Position numbers and translations under genes: made by a program. Shown piece by piece: positions 41,007-49,280 of a DNA stretch of 64,000 nt. The notes beneath the pieces were generated by a model that saw only the letters and a list, made by a program, of their open reading frames with translations, had not been told where the DNA came from and did not search any database. Origin of the DNA: Aequoribacter fuscus (GTDB lineage Bacteria > Pseudomonadota > Gammaproteobacteria > Pseudomonadales > Halieaceae); NCBI RefSeq assembly GCF_009910365.1, contig NZ_CP036423.1, forward strand, positions 2,418,001 through 2,482,000, in the 5' to 3' direction. Every line of letters begins with the position of its first letter. Within the stretch, counting starts at the first letter, position 1.

Positions 41007-42050
41007 ATGGATCAGACCATCTTAGCGGTAGCAAGCGGCGCAGCAGCACCGACGCCTCCCCACGCGGCAGGCAGGTCGGGCGTTGAAGAAGGGCTCGAAC
41101 GGGCGTTCAAAACGACTGTACAACAAGCGCCCTCTTCGTTGCGCGAGCCCTGTCGTGAGCATTTTAAAAAGCGAGGCAAGCATTTACGCGGCAAACTGGC
41201 GTACTCGGCAGCGCGGCAGTATGGATCCTCGTCACAGGCGGCGTCTTCCTGGGCCGCGGCGGTGGAACTTTTGCACAATGCGTCCTTAGTGCACGACGAT
41301 CTATGCGACAAAGACAGTAAGCGACGAGGCCAGCAAACAACCTTTAGGCAGTACGGAGAGGCCGTTGCCGTCTGTCTGGGAGACTATTTAATCGCCAAAG
41401 CCTATGAGTTTGCCGCGCGAGCGGGTGCCGAAAGCCTCCACCTTTTGTCGTCGAGCATCTCTGCTTTGGTGGGTGGCCAAGCCGCCGAATTTGCCAGTGC
41501 CGGCTACCCTGCGTGGTCTGAATACGAGCAAATTGCTGTCAGCAAAACCGCCCCTCTACTCGGCATGGGGGTCGTTGGCGCAGCTCTGATCAATCAGCAA
41601 AGCGCGCCCGAGGCAGAACTAGAGCATTATTTTTATCACGCAGCGCTGTGCTTCCAGATGATTAACGACATTCGAAATTTCAGCGGTTCAGATGGCGCTG
41701 AAGCACCCTGTTCCGATTTGGCGAACTGCCGCCCTAACGCCGTGATCGCCAGTTTCACAGAGACATTACCCAAACACCTTAAGGCACGCTTCTCGCTCTG
41801 GGCTGACAAAATAAGGACGGGAGAAATTATAGCCGATACGGTAGAAACCAGAGAGTGGTGGCAGCGCCTGTGTGCGTCCGATGCGTTTTCAGATACTGCA
41901 CAACGTTTGCACTTCCACTTCAACATGGCCAGCGCTTCGCTCGTGCGATTACCCCCTAATCTACAGTCTGTTATCAACCCGCTTAATCAATGGCTTGCAT
42001 TAGAACTCACCAAAACTCGGCATTGCATGAGCAAACACCGTGACAACTGA
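41007..42050 (+). CDS. crtE: geranylgeranyl diphosphate synthase-like polyprenyl synthetase (CrtE)
   Basis: Expected to condense IPP with allylic diphosphates to make GGPP for carotenoids. About 347 residues from the ATG at 41007, which has GAAGG upstream; an in-frame GTG further upstream is less convincing. The first aspartate-rich motif is intact in VHDDLCDKDSKRRG (D97, D98, D101). The second is degenerate, NDIRN (220-224), instead of DDxxD, and the usual GKRLRP is GKHLRG. It is the first gene of the crt operon and its 3' end overlaps crtI by 11 bases. The chain length of the product is inferred from the cluster. Confidence 0.87.
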   Translation: MDQTILAVASGAAAPTPPHAAGRSGVEEGLERAFKTTVQQAPSSLREPCREHFKKRGKHLRGKLAYSAARQYGSSSQAASSWAAAVELLHNASLVHDDLCDKDSKRRGQQTTFRQYGEAVAVCLGDYLIAKAYEFAARAGAESLHLLSSSISALVGGQAAEFASAGYPAWSEYEQIAVSKTAPLLGMGVVGAALINQQSAPEAELEHYFYHAALCFQMINDIRNFSGSDGAEAPCSDLANCRPNAVIASFTETLPKHLKARFSLWADKIRTGEIIADTVETREWWQRLCASDAFSDTAQRLHFHFNMASASLVRLPPNLQSVINPLNQWLALELTKTRHCMSKHRDN

Positions 42051-43527
42051 TCAAACTCGTACTTTGGTTGTTGGCGGCGGATTCGGAGGTATTGCCAGCG
42101 CCCTGCGGTGCCGCGCACTCGGACATCAGGTTACGCTGGTTGACCGACTGAGCGAACTCGGAGGAAGAGCACAAGTCTTCGAACGCGAGGGATTCCGTCA
42201 CGATGCCGGCCCAACTGTCATCACTGCGCCATTTATGTTTGAAGAGCTTTTCCAGCTGTTCAACAAAGATCTCGCCGATTATGCCGACATTGTGCCCTTG
42301 GACACGTGGTACGAATTTTATTTTAACGATGGTAAATCGTTCACCTATAAAGGCGATATCGAGCACACATTTGCGGAAATCGCCAAATTCGAACCCAAAG
42401 ATGTTGCTGGCTATCAATCACTTCTCGCCCTGTCCCAAAAGATTTTTGCAGTCGGATTTGAACAGCTCTCGGCACAGCCCTTCACCACGTTTACGACCAT
42501 GCTCAAACAGGTGCCCGCGCTTATCCGCCTGCAAAGCTACCGAACCGTTTTCGGTTTGGTGAGCCGATTCATTCGTAACGAGCACTTGCGCAAAGTATTT
42601 TCGGTCCATCCACTGCTGGTCGGCGGCAATCCGTATACGACGACTTCGATCTATACACTAATACATTACTTAGAGCGTCAATGGGGCATTCATTTTTGCA
42701 TGGGTGGAACAGGCGCGCTGGTTTCAGCACTAAAAACCCTAATGCAAGAAGAGGGCATAGTGGTCCAGACTGAGTGCGATATAGAGCAAATTCTTATCGA
42801 GAATCACCGTGCAACAGGTGTAGTGACCAGTCAGGGTCAAACAATACGCGCCGATAACGTCGTTTTTAACGGAGATGCCCCCCACGCTTATCGAGCTTTG
42901 TTGCCCCAATCGCTTAAACGCCAGCCCATTCGACGCCCAGAAGCACTCACACAGTATTCGATGGGACTGTTTGTACTCTACTTTGGCACGCGCACCACTT
43001 ACAGCGACATTGCGCACCACACGATATGGCTGGGGCCTAGACACAAAGAATTACTCGAGGATATTTTTGACAACCATATCGTCCCAGATGACTTCTCGCT
43101 GTACCTACACCGTCCGACGGCGACGGATCCCACCTTCGCTCCAGAGGGCTGCGAGAGTTTTTACGTCCTGTGCCCTGTCTCTAATTTAAAATCTGGCACC
43201 GACTGGGAAGTAGAAGGCCCGCGACTGAGAGATCGGATTGTGACCGCATTGAATGAAACCATCCTTCCGGGGCTTGCAGACACTATCTGCGCCGAATTTT
43301 GGATGACGCCTGAGGATTTCAAAACGCAGTACCGGTCTGAGCATGGCGCGGGGTTTTCGATCGCACCGACGCTCACCCAGTCTGCATATTTTCGTTATCA
43401 CAACCGCGACCCCGATGTGAGCAACTTATACTTCACAGGCGCAGGCACACATCCCGGCGCCGGATTGCCGGGGGTGCTGTCCTCCGCCAAAGTGGTAGAG
43501 CACCTCATGCGAGGCGAAGGAGCATGA
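42040..43527 (+). CDS. crtI: phytoene desaturase CrtI
   Basis: Converts phytoene to lycopene. The 495-residue flavoprotein has the dinucleotide-binding motif VVGGGFGGIASALRC near the N-terminus, the GGRAQVFEREGFRHDAGPTV segment of the family, and the C-terminal carotenoid-desaturase signature NLYFTGAGTHPGAGLPGVL. It starts with GTG inside the end of crtE and is four bases from crtB. Confidence 0.97.
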   Translation: MTTDQTRTLVVGGGFGGIASALRCRALGHQVTLVDRLSELGGRAQVFEREGFRHDAGPTVITAPFMFEELFQLFNKDLADYADIVPLDTWYEFYFNDGKSFTYKGDIEHTFAEIAKFEPKDVAGYQSLLALSQKIFAVGFEQLSAQPFTTFTTMLKQVPALIRLQSYRTVFGLVSRFIRNEHLRKVFSVHPLLVGGNPYTTTSIYTLIHYLERQWGIHFCMGGTGALVSALKTLMQEEGIVVQTECDIEQILIENHRATGVVTSQGQTIRADNVVFNGDAPHAYRALLPQSLKRQPIRRPEALTQYSMGLFVLYFGTRTTYSDIAHHTIWLGPRHKELLEDIFDNHIVPDDFSLYLHRPTATDPTFAPEGCESFYVLCPVSNLKSGTDWEVEGPRLRDRIVTALNETILPGLADTICAEFWMTPEDFKTQYRSEHGAGFSIAPTLTQSAYFRYHNRDPDVSNLYFTGAGTHPGAGLPGVLSSAKVVEHLMRGEGA

Positions 43528-43531
43528 ACCC

Positions 43532-44476
43532 ATGGTGACGCAGCCTCTCACGTCCGACCAAGTCACTGCGCCCGAAAGCACCATGGAGACATTGGCCTCG
43601 CACGGCAAAACCTTTTATTGGGCCTCTTTTTTCCTAACCAGGCGACAGGCCAAAGCGGCCGCTGAGCTCTATGCGTGCTGCCGGGCACTTGATGACTTGG
43701 CCGACTCAGCCACGCAATCCAAACTCACCAAAAAACAAACCTTAAAAGCACTGAAGTTAGCCCTAGAGCACGCCGACCAACCAACCCACTACCCGCTCGG
43801 GGAGGCTCTGCGCCGCTTGACCTCTCAGCACCAAATTCCGGCTACCGCGCTCGCGAGTTTGTTGGATGGCCTCATTACCGATACCGAGTCGGTCGCGATT
43901 ACGAGTAAAAGCGAGCTCGATCGCTACTGTTTCCGCGTCGCAGGCACTGTTGGCCTAATGATGTGCCCCATACTGGGCGTGAGTGACGAGCGCGCCTTAC
44001 CGTTTGCTATTGACCTAGGGATAGCGATGCAGCTTACCAACATTTGCCGCGATGTATTAGAAGACGCCGAGCTCGGGCGACGCTACTTGCCGGTTGACCT
44101 CACCCCCGTAGAACTTCGTTTTGCCTCAGAGACCATTAAAATACGGGTACAACATGCCCTTGCCGATCAGCTTCAGCGGGCAGAAGTCTTCTATCAATCG
44201 GGGCTTTGCGGCCTGGCCTATCTTCCCAGAAGGAGCCGAGTAGCGATATTTATCGCTGCTCACTTGTATCGAGCAATCGGCCGAAAACTTCAGGATCGAC
44301 GCTTGGCTTGGTGGGAGGGCCGCACCGTCATAGCCCCCATGGAGAAGCTGATGTTAACGCTGAAGCTCCTCCCCACATTGCTGTATGTGCTGCTGCAGCC
44401 CAAGCCCACGCGTCATAAGTCGCACTTGCACGCCAACCTTGAAGGCCTGCCCCATGTCGACCACCCTCAAGGCTGA
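43532..44476 (+). CDS. crtB: phytoene synthase CrtB
   Basis: Joins two GGPP molecules to give phytoene. The 314-residue protein has both aspartate-rich motifs of the squalene/phytoene synthase fold: RALDDLAD and NICRDVLEDAELGR, and the RRYLPVDL and RSRVAIFIAAHLYRAIG segments. The ATG at 43532 has GAAGGAG upstream (inside crtI's end), and the last 23 bases overlap crtY. Confidence 0.97.
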   Translation: MVTQPLTSDQVTAPESTMETLASHGKTFYWASFFLTRRQAKAAAELYACCRALDDLADSATQSKLTKKQTLKALKLALEHADQPTHYPLGEALRRLTSQHQIPATALASLLDGLITDTESVAITSKSELDRYCFRVAGTVGLMMCPILGVSDERALPFAIDLGIAMQLTNICRDVLEDAELGRRYLPVDLTPVELRFASETIKIRVQHALADQLQRAEVFYQSGLCGLAYLPRRSRVAIFIAAHLYRAIGRKLQDRRLAWWEGRTVIAPMEKLMLTLKLLPTLLYVLLQPKPTRHKSHLHANLEGLPHVDHPQG

Positions 44477-45581
44477 TGTTGCAATTATAGGAGCGGGTAT
44501 CGCTGGTTTAAGTCTTGCTACGCGACTTAAGCAAGAAAACCCGAGCGCACACGTAACCTTGGTGGGGCCTGAGGACCTGCGCCCTCAACGTATCAGCACG
44601 TGGATCGAGTCCAACAATACTGTCCCAGCGTTCGTTAAGTCTTGCATTGACAAACAGTGGAGTACATGGAGGTTTCGCGACAAATTCGGCAATGTCTACA
44701 CCCAACACGCCAACACCACATACTACGCGGCAATCGATGGGAAACGTCTAAAAGAACAGCTCGAGGAGCATGCCAAGTTACTCGGCATACAGCGCATCAA
44801 AGAAAGGTGCGATAGCGTAGAGCGCACATCGATGGGCTACCAATTTATCTGCAAAGATCAGGGAGCAGTGTCGACTCAGCTGGTCGATACACGGCCGCCA
44901 GCGATCCCGAGCACGACCATAAAGCAACAGTTCGTAGGGCGTATCATTCGTTGCGATAACCCTCATGAACACACTATGCCTCAGCTCATGGACTTTACCG
45001 CACGCCCCATTGCCAACGACGGGTTAACCTTTGTGTATACCTTACCCCTCTCAGACCATGACCTGCTCATTGAAGCAACGACGTTCAGCCCAACACTCTA
45101 TGCACAAGCCGACTACGAGGCGTGTATCGGACAATGGATCGAGAACCATCTAGCGCCGAACAACGCTTGGCAACACATCGAGACTGAATCGGGCATTTTA
45201 CCCATGGGACCGGTAGCGCCCGCCGACGGGACACTCGCGCGATGCGGTATCGCCGGCGGTTCATCACGCGCCTCTACCGGGTATGCCTGGCATGGCACCC
45301 AACGCCAAATAACTCAACTCGCCAAGGCGTTTGCGCTTGGGGCTGACTTGACGACCGAGCAAGTCTACTCATATAGAGCGCGATTCATGGACACCCTGTT
45401 TTTGCGTGTGCTACAACATCAGCCCGAGGCCATTTACCAACTGTTTATGGTTATGGCAAAGCGGCTGCCGGGTGACACCTTGGCGCACTTCTTGTGTGAC
45501 GAAGATGGGTGGAGGCCCTGTTTACGCACCATCATAACCGCGCCAAAATGGCCTTTTATACGCGCCTTATGGCAAGCTTAG
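44454..45581 (+). CDS. crtY: lycopene beta-cyclase CrtY
   Basis: Closes both ends of lycopene to make beta-carotene. The 375-residue protein begins with an FAD-binding motif (VAIIGAGIAGLSLATRL), contains the CrtY pattern LMDFTARPIANDGLTFVYTL followed by PLSDHDLLIEAT, and ends with ILPMGP and the GGSSRASTGYAWHGTQRQ region. It is divergent from plant-pathogen CrtY but the motif order is clear. It overlaps crtB by 23 bases and is followed by blh after three bases. Confidence 0.93.
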   Translation: MSTTLKADVAIIGAGIAGLSLATRLKQENPSAHVTLVGPEDLRPQRISTWIESNNTVPAFVKSCIDKQWSTWRFRDKFGNVYTQHANTTYYAAIDGKRLKEQLEEHAKLLGIQRIKERCDSVERTSMGYQFICKDQGAVSTQLVDTRPPAIPSTTIKQQFVGRIIRCDNPHEHTMPQLMDFTARPIANDGLTFVYTLPLSDHDLLIEATTFSPTLYAQADYEACIGQWIENHLAPNNAWQHIETESGILPMGPVAPADGTLARCGIAGGSSRASTGYAWHGTQRQITQLAKAFALGADLTTEQVYSYRARFMDTLFLRVLQHQPEAIYQLFMVMAKRLPGDTLAHFLCDEDGWRPCLRTIITAPKWPFIRALWQA

Positions 45582-45584
45582 GAT

Positions 45585-46388
45585 ATGGATCACAGCCTGT
45601 TCACTGTCGTCACACCCATACTTTTAATGGCACTATTCGGTGTACCACATGGCGCCTTGGATGCTGCGCTGATAAAAATGACCATCGCCCCAAATCGGCA
45701 GGTGTTTACTTTTGTCATCTATAGCGCGATTGCGCTTATTTGCATCATGGTTTGGTACGCTTTACCGACCGTCGCCATGGTATTGTTCTTAGCACTGAGC
45801 TGCTGGCACTTCGGAAAGTCTGACGTCGTCGACCAGAAATTATCGCATCCGCAACTGCACATTATCGCTCGAGGTGGCATTTGGACACTGTTTTTGCCGC
45901 TGATACACTGGCCCTCGACAGAGCCAATTTTTGCGCAACTGAGGACGGACACAGAGCTAATAAAAATCGGCCTCACAGTGATCTTGCCCTTGTGGGCCCT
46001 GGGGTTTTGCGCCCTAATTTACGTCGCACTGGCAGCGCGAAAAGTGAAATCCCTAGCTGCGCCGGTGCTTGCACTCGCTTTAGTCCCGCTGCTCCCACCA
46101 CTGTGGTCACTGGGCTTGTATTTCTGCTTTTGGCATGCCCGCAGGCATACCCAACAAACAGTCGCTCAACTCTCAAACAGAGCAAACGCTAGACGATTGG
46201 CACGCGGCATTACCGCCCTCACCTTGGGCATTGCCTTGATGGTATTTACGATAATGCCCGCAGAGATCAGTTTAGACACGGCAATGGTTCGTATATTCTT
46301 TGTTGGAATTTTTGCACTCACAGTGCCCCACATGATACTTATCGACTATTATTTACCCCGAACGTATTCATTCGGCACTCACCTATGA
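45585..46388 (+). CDS. blh: beta-carotene 15,15'-dioxygenase Blh
   Basis: Cleaves beta-carotene to two molecules of retinal, the proteorhodopsin chromophore. The 267-residue membrane protein has about seven hydrophobic segments and the conserved iron-binding histidines: GVPHGALD (residue 22), SCWHFGKSD (about 75) and FWHARRHTQQ (about 183-187). The family is Brp/Blh. The stop codon overlaps the start of idi by ATGA. Confidence 0.97.
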   Translation: MDHSLFTVVTPILLMALFGVPHGALDAALIKMTIAPNRQVFTFVIYSAIALICIMVWYALPTVAMVLFLALSCWHFGKSDVVDQKLSHPQLHIIARGGIWTLFLPLIHWPSTEPIFAQLRTDTELIKIGLTVILPLWALGFCALIYVALAARKVKSLAAPVLALALVPLLPPLWSLGLYFCFWHARRHTQQTVAQLSNRANARRLARGITALTLGIALMVFTIMPAEISLDTAMVRIFFVGIFALTVPHMILIDYYLPRTYSFGTHL

Positions 46389-47428
46389 GTCAGTCCACCA
46401 TCAACGATCGCAAAAGTGAACATTTAACCTTGGCAGGCTTACCCACCATGCAAATGTCGGTCACTAACGGACTGGACTCGGTTCAATTTGAACCTTGTGC
46501 CTTGCCCGAGCTGAATTTCAGCGAAATTGATACGCGATGCCACTTATTTGGGAAAGAGCTACAGCAACCACTCATCATAGCGTCCATGAGTGGCGGCACG
46601 CGCGCGTCGCGCCAACTCAACCAAACCTTAGCAGCGGCTGCCGAGCAGGCGGGCGTGGCCTTGGGGTTGGGGTCGATGCGAATTGCCATCGAACAACCAG
46701 AACAGTGCTCTACATTTCAAGTCCGGTCGATCGCGCCCAGCATACCCATTCTGGCCAATATCGGCGGTGCTCAGCTCGTCCAGCCGGAAGGGTTAAGCCA
46801 TGCCTTAAAGTGCATCGACATCGCCGAGGCTGACGGAATCTTTGTGCACTTAAACCCGCTGCAAGAAGCTCTGCAGTCACAGGGCGATACGCAATGGCGC
46901 GGTGTATTGGACGCTATTGCGACACTGGTCACGCTTGCGCCGGTACCCGTGATTGTGAAAGAAGTTGGCCACGGCCTAGGTCCGAGCACTGCCAGAAAAC
47001 TGGTGAACGTTGGCGTCCAATACCTAGATATTGCTGGCGCAGGCGGCACCAGCTGGGCAGCGATCGAGACCGAGCGCTCGCGCACAGATAACAAGGCCCA
47101 AACAGGCGAAGTCTTTCATAATTTTGGTATCAATCTGCGTGATTCACTCAGATCGATACAGCAGGAAGAGACGCTAAGCGAGTCGCTCACCTTAATCGCA
47201 TCCGGGGGCATACGATCCGGTCTAGATATCGCTAAGAGTATTCGTTTGGGCGCTTCGTTTGCTTCCGCAGCATCGCCCATATTAGCGGCAGCAAATCATG
47301 GCACAGAGTCTCTTACAGAATTCCTTGAGCAATGGCGGCAACAGCTCAGAATTAGCTGTTTCGTGACAGGTTGCGCCTCTCTGCGAGACTTGCGCTATGC
47401 GCCCTTAATTACGCCACAGCATTTATGA
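46385..47428 (+). CDS. fni: type 2 isopentenyl-diphosphate isomerase
   Basis: Interconverts IPP and DMAPP using FMN and NADPH; it balances precursor supply for CrtE. The 347-residue TIM-barrel protein shows RKSEHLTL, ASMSGGTRASRQLNQTLA, the GLGSMRIAIE segment, HLNPLQEALQSQGD, KEVGHGLGP, and the FMN-binding AGAGGTSWAAIE and ASGGIRSGLDIAKSI. Its start overlaps blh and its stop overlaps lrgA. Confidence 0.97.
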   Translation: MSQSTINDRKSEHLTLAGLPTMQMSVTNGLDSVQFEPCALPELNFSEIDTRCHLFGKELQQPLIIASMSGGTRASRQLNQTLAAAAEQAGVALGLGSMRIAIEQPEQCSTFQVRSIAPSIPILANIGGAQLVQPEGLSHALKCIDIAEADGIFVHLNPLQEALQSQGDTQWRGVLDAIATLVTLAPVPVIVKEVGHGLGPSTARKLVNVGVQYLDIAGAGGTSWAAIETERSRTDNKAQTGEVFHNFGINLRDSLRSIQQEETLSESLTLIASGGIRSGLDIAKSIRLGASFASAASPILAAANHGTESLTEFLEQWRQQLRISCFVTGCASLRDLRYAPLITPQHL

Positions 47429-47805
47429 AGCATATTGCGACGTTGTTGCTTGCGACTGTGGGCTTGATGACACTGTGGCTTGCCAAGACCCTCGGCAACC
47501 ATCTGGTTGTTCAATTCGCAATTCCAATTCCCGGGGCCGTAATCGGCATGTTGGTTGTCTTCATGTTCTTGATATTCTTGGGCAACATACCTAAGCCCCT
47601 GAGCGACGCTGCGACCCCCTTACTTCAGCATATGAATTTGCTCTTCATTCCCGCTGCCGTGGGTTTAATGAGCCTAGGCTCGCTTTTGTCTCAGCACGGG
47701 CTCGGCATTATTACCGCCATGCTCGTCTCTACACTTGCGGGATTTTGGGTTTGTATACAGGTGTACACCAAGCTCGGCCGCAAACACGCTAGCCATGACA
47801 CATAA
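47425..47805 (+). CDS. lrgA: LrgA/CidA-family membrane protein
   Basis: A 126-residue membrane protein with four hydrophobic segments and the CidA/LrgA signature IPIPGAVIGMLVVFM and HMNLLFIPAAVGLM. LrgAB/CidAB pairs were first described as holin-like proteins; later work on plant and bacterial homologues supports glycolate or pyruvate transport. The ATG at 47425 overlaps the stop of the isomerase gene, so it is translated from the carotenoid transcript. Why it is there is not known. Confidence 0.92.
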   Translation: MKHIATLLLATVGLMTLWLAKTLGNHLVVQFAIPIPGAVIGMLVVFMFLIFLGNIPKPLSDAATPLLQHMNLLFIPAAVGLMSLGSLLSQHGLGIITAMLVSTLAGFWVCIQVYTKLGRKHASHDT

Positions 47806-48487
47806 CATCAATCTCTTGTTTTGGCTGGCCTGCACCTGCGGTATTTACAGCATCATGCTGCTGCTATACCGTCGTGCTGACAGCACCCCCTTTTTGCACC
47901 CAGTGGTGACCAGCAGCGCCCTCATGATTGGGCTTTTACTGTGGCGCGACGTCAGCTACTCGAACTTCCGATCGTACACTTGGATTTTGTCAGAGGGACT
48001 CGAGCTCGCCACCGTGGCTATCGCAATTCCACTGTATCGCGAGCGAAAGCGCCTAGCTGCAGTTTGGCGTCCCTTTGTGCTGTCTTTAGGCGCTGCGACA
48101 CTCATCAACCTAAGCGTGGCTTTTTTAGTGGGCTGGAGCTTAAAACTGAACGATGTCAGCCTCATGTCCTTGATGACCAAATCCGTTACCACACCGGTCG
48201 CCATTGGCATCAGCGATCTGATTGGGGGCAATGCCTCATTGGTCGCGGTCATCGTTATCAGCACGGGCATTATCGGCGCAATGCTTGGGCCTTGGCTCCT
48301 GACCCGCTGGCGGGTACAAGACCCCGTGGCCATCGGTTTGGCTCTGGGCACGCTGTCCCACGGCGTAGGCACAGCCCGCGCCTTTCAAATAAGTCCAGCC
48401 GCGGGCGCATTTGCAGGTTTAAGCATGGCCATATGCGCGATACTAACCTCTCTGGTCCTGCCAAGCCTGATCGCCGCTTGGCGATAA
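47795..48487 (+). CDS. lrgB: LrgB-family membrane protein
   Basis: Partner of LrgA, 230 residues with six or seven hydrophobic segments. The LrgB signature is present: LMTKSVTTPVAIGISDLIGG, and GTLSHGVGTARAFQIS. The ATG at 47795 lies 11 bases inside lrgA. It ends the crtE-to-lrgB run; the next gene is 86 bases away. Related fusions in plants (PLGG1) export glycolate and glycerate, so a carboxylate transporter is the most likely role. Confidence 0.93.
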   Translation: MTHNINLLFWLACTCGIYSIMLLLYRRADSTPFLHPVVTSSALMIGLLLWRDVSYSNFRSYTWILSEGLELATVAIAIPLYRERKRLAAVWRPFVLSLGAATLINLSVAFLVGWSLKLNDVSLMSLMTKSVTTPVAIGISDLIGGNASLVAVIVISTGIIGAMLGPWLLTRWRVQDPVAIGLALGTLSHGVGTARAFQISPAAGAFAGLSMAICAILTSLVLPSLIAAWR

Positions 48488-48573
48488 CAGAACCGGCAAA
48501 CTATGCATAGTCAAACGAGTCGTGGTAGCATCTGATAAATCGCTTGATTAGCGACAGCGTTCGGATAACCAAC

Positions 48574-49278
48574 ATGGCGGCAAGCACCTCTTTGAGGCGA
48601 TACATCAAATTTCCGAAGTTGCTGCTCTCTGCAGCGGCCAGCGTATGTTTTGGCGCCGCCTCCGTCTCTTATGCCTCTATCGATTGGTCATTGCTGAGCA
48701 ATAATCTTTTGAGTCAAGGCCAGGTCAAAGACGCCAAAGGACGTGCTTGGTTAAATCAAATCAACGAGCTCAAAAACGAACCGCTCGAACTAAAGCTCCG
48801 AGGCGTTAACGACTACGTCAACCGATCTGCACAGCTGGCATCCGATATGGACAGTTGGGGCGAGAGCCATTATTGGGCAACACCCACCGAGCTCTTTAAC
48901 AACGAACAAGGTGATTCCGAAGACTTTGCGCTGGCCAAATTGCTAAGCCTGTTGATGCTGGGCATTCATCCGGAACGCCTCGTGATCGTTTATACCGTTG
49001 CACAAGGCACAACACCGAGCATGACTAATCCTATCAGTCACACGGTGTTGCTCTGCCTGTGCGGCGACGACAATGCACCACTTATCTTGGACTCGATAGA
49101 GACTCGAATCATTCCCGCAGAGCGCCGCACCGACTTGCGCCCCGTCGCGGCTTATCGGCCTTTTGACTACCGATACCCGCAGGAACTTCGAGCCGATAAC
49201 GATTATCAACCTTCTCAAATCCAGCGTTATCTAGCGAAACTTGAAGCGCAAGGATTTCCTGTTATGGAAACGCACTAA
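48574..49278 (+). CDS. LapG-like transglutaminase-fold protease with Cys-to-Ser active site
   Basis: A periplasmic protein of the bacterial transglutaminase-like cysteine protease family (LapG), 234 residues with a signal-like N-terminus (about 14-34, cleavage near YAS). LapG cleaves the LapA adhesin and is held back by LapD when c-di-GMP is high. The active-site region HYWATPTELFNNEQGDSEDF keeps the Asp-x-Glu-Asp calcium ligands but has Ser115 (TCC) where the nucleophilic Cys is expected. The His (SHTVLL, H156) and Asp (LILDSI, D173) are in place. It is followed after two bases by lapD. Either an inactive regulator or a serine variant is possible. Confidence 0.88.
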   Translation: MAASTSLRRYIKFPKLLLSAAASVCFGAASVSYASIDWSLLSNNLLSQGQVKDAKGRAWLNQINELKNEPLELKLRGVNDYVNRSAQLASDMDSWGESHYWATPTELFNNEQGDSEDFALAKLLSLLMLGIHPERLVIVYTVAQGTTPSMTNPISHTVLLCLCGDDNAPLILDSIETRIIPAERRTDLRPVAAYRPFDYRYPQELRADNDYQPSQIQRYLAKLEAQGFPVMETH

Positions 49279-49280
49279 TC

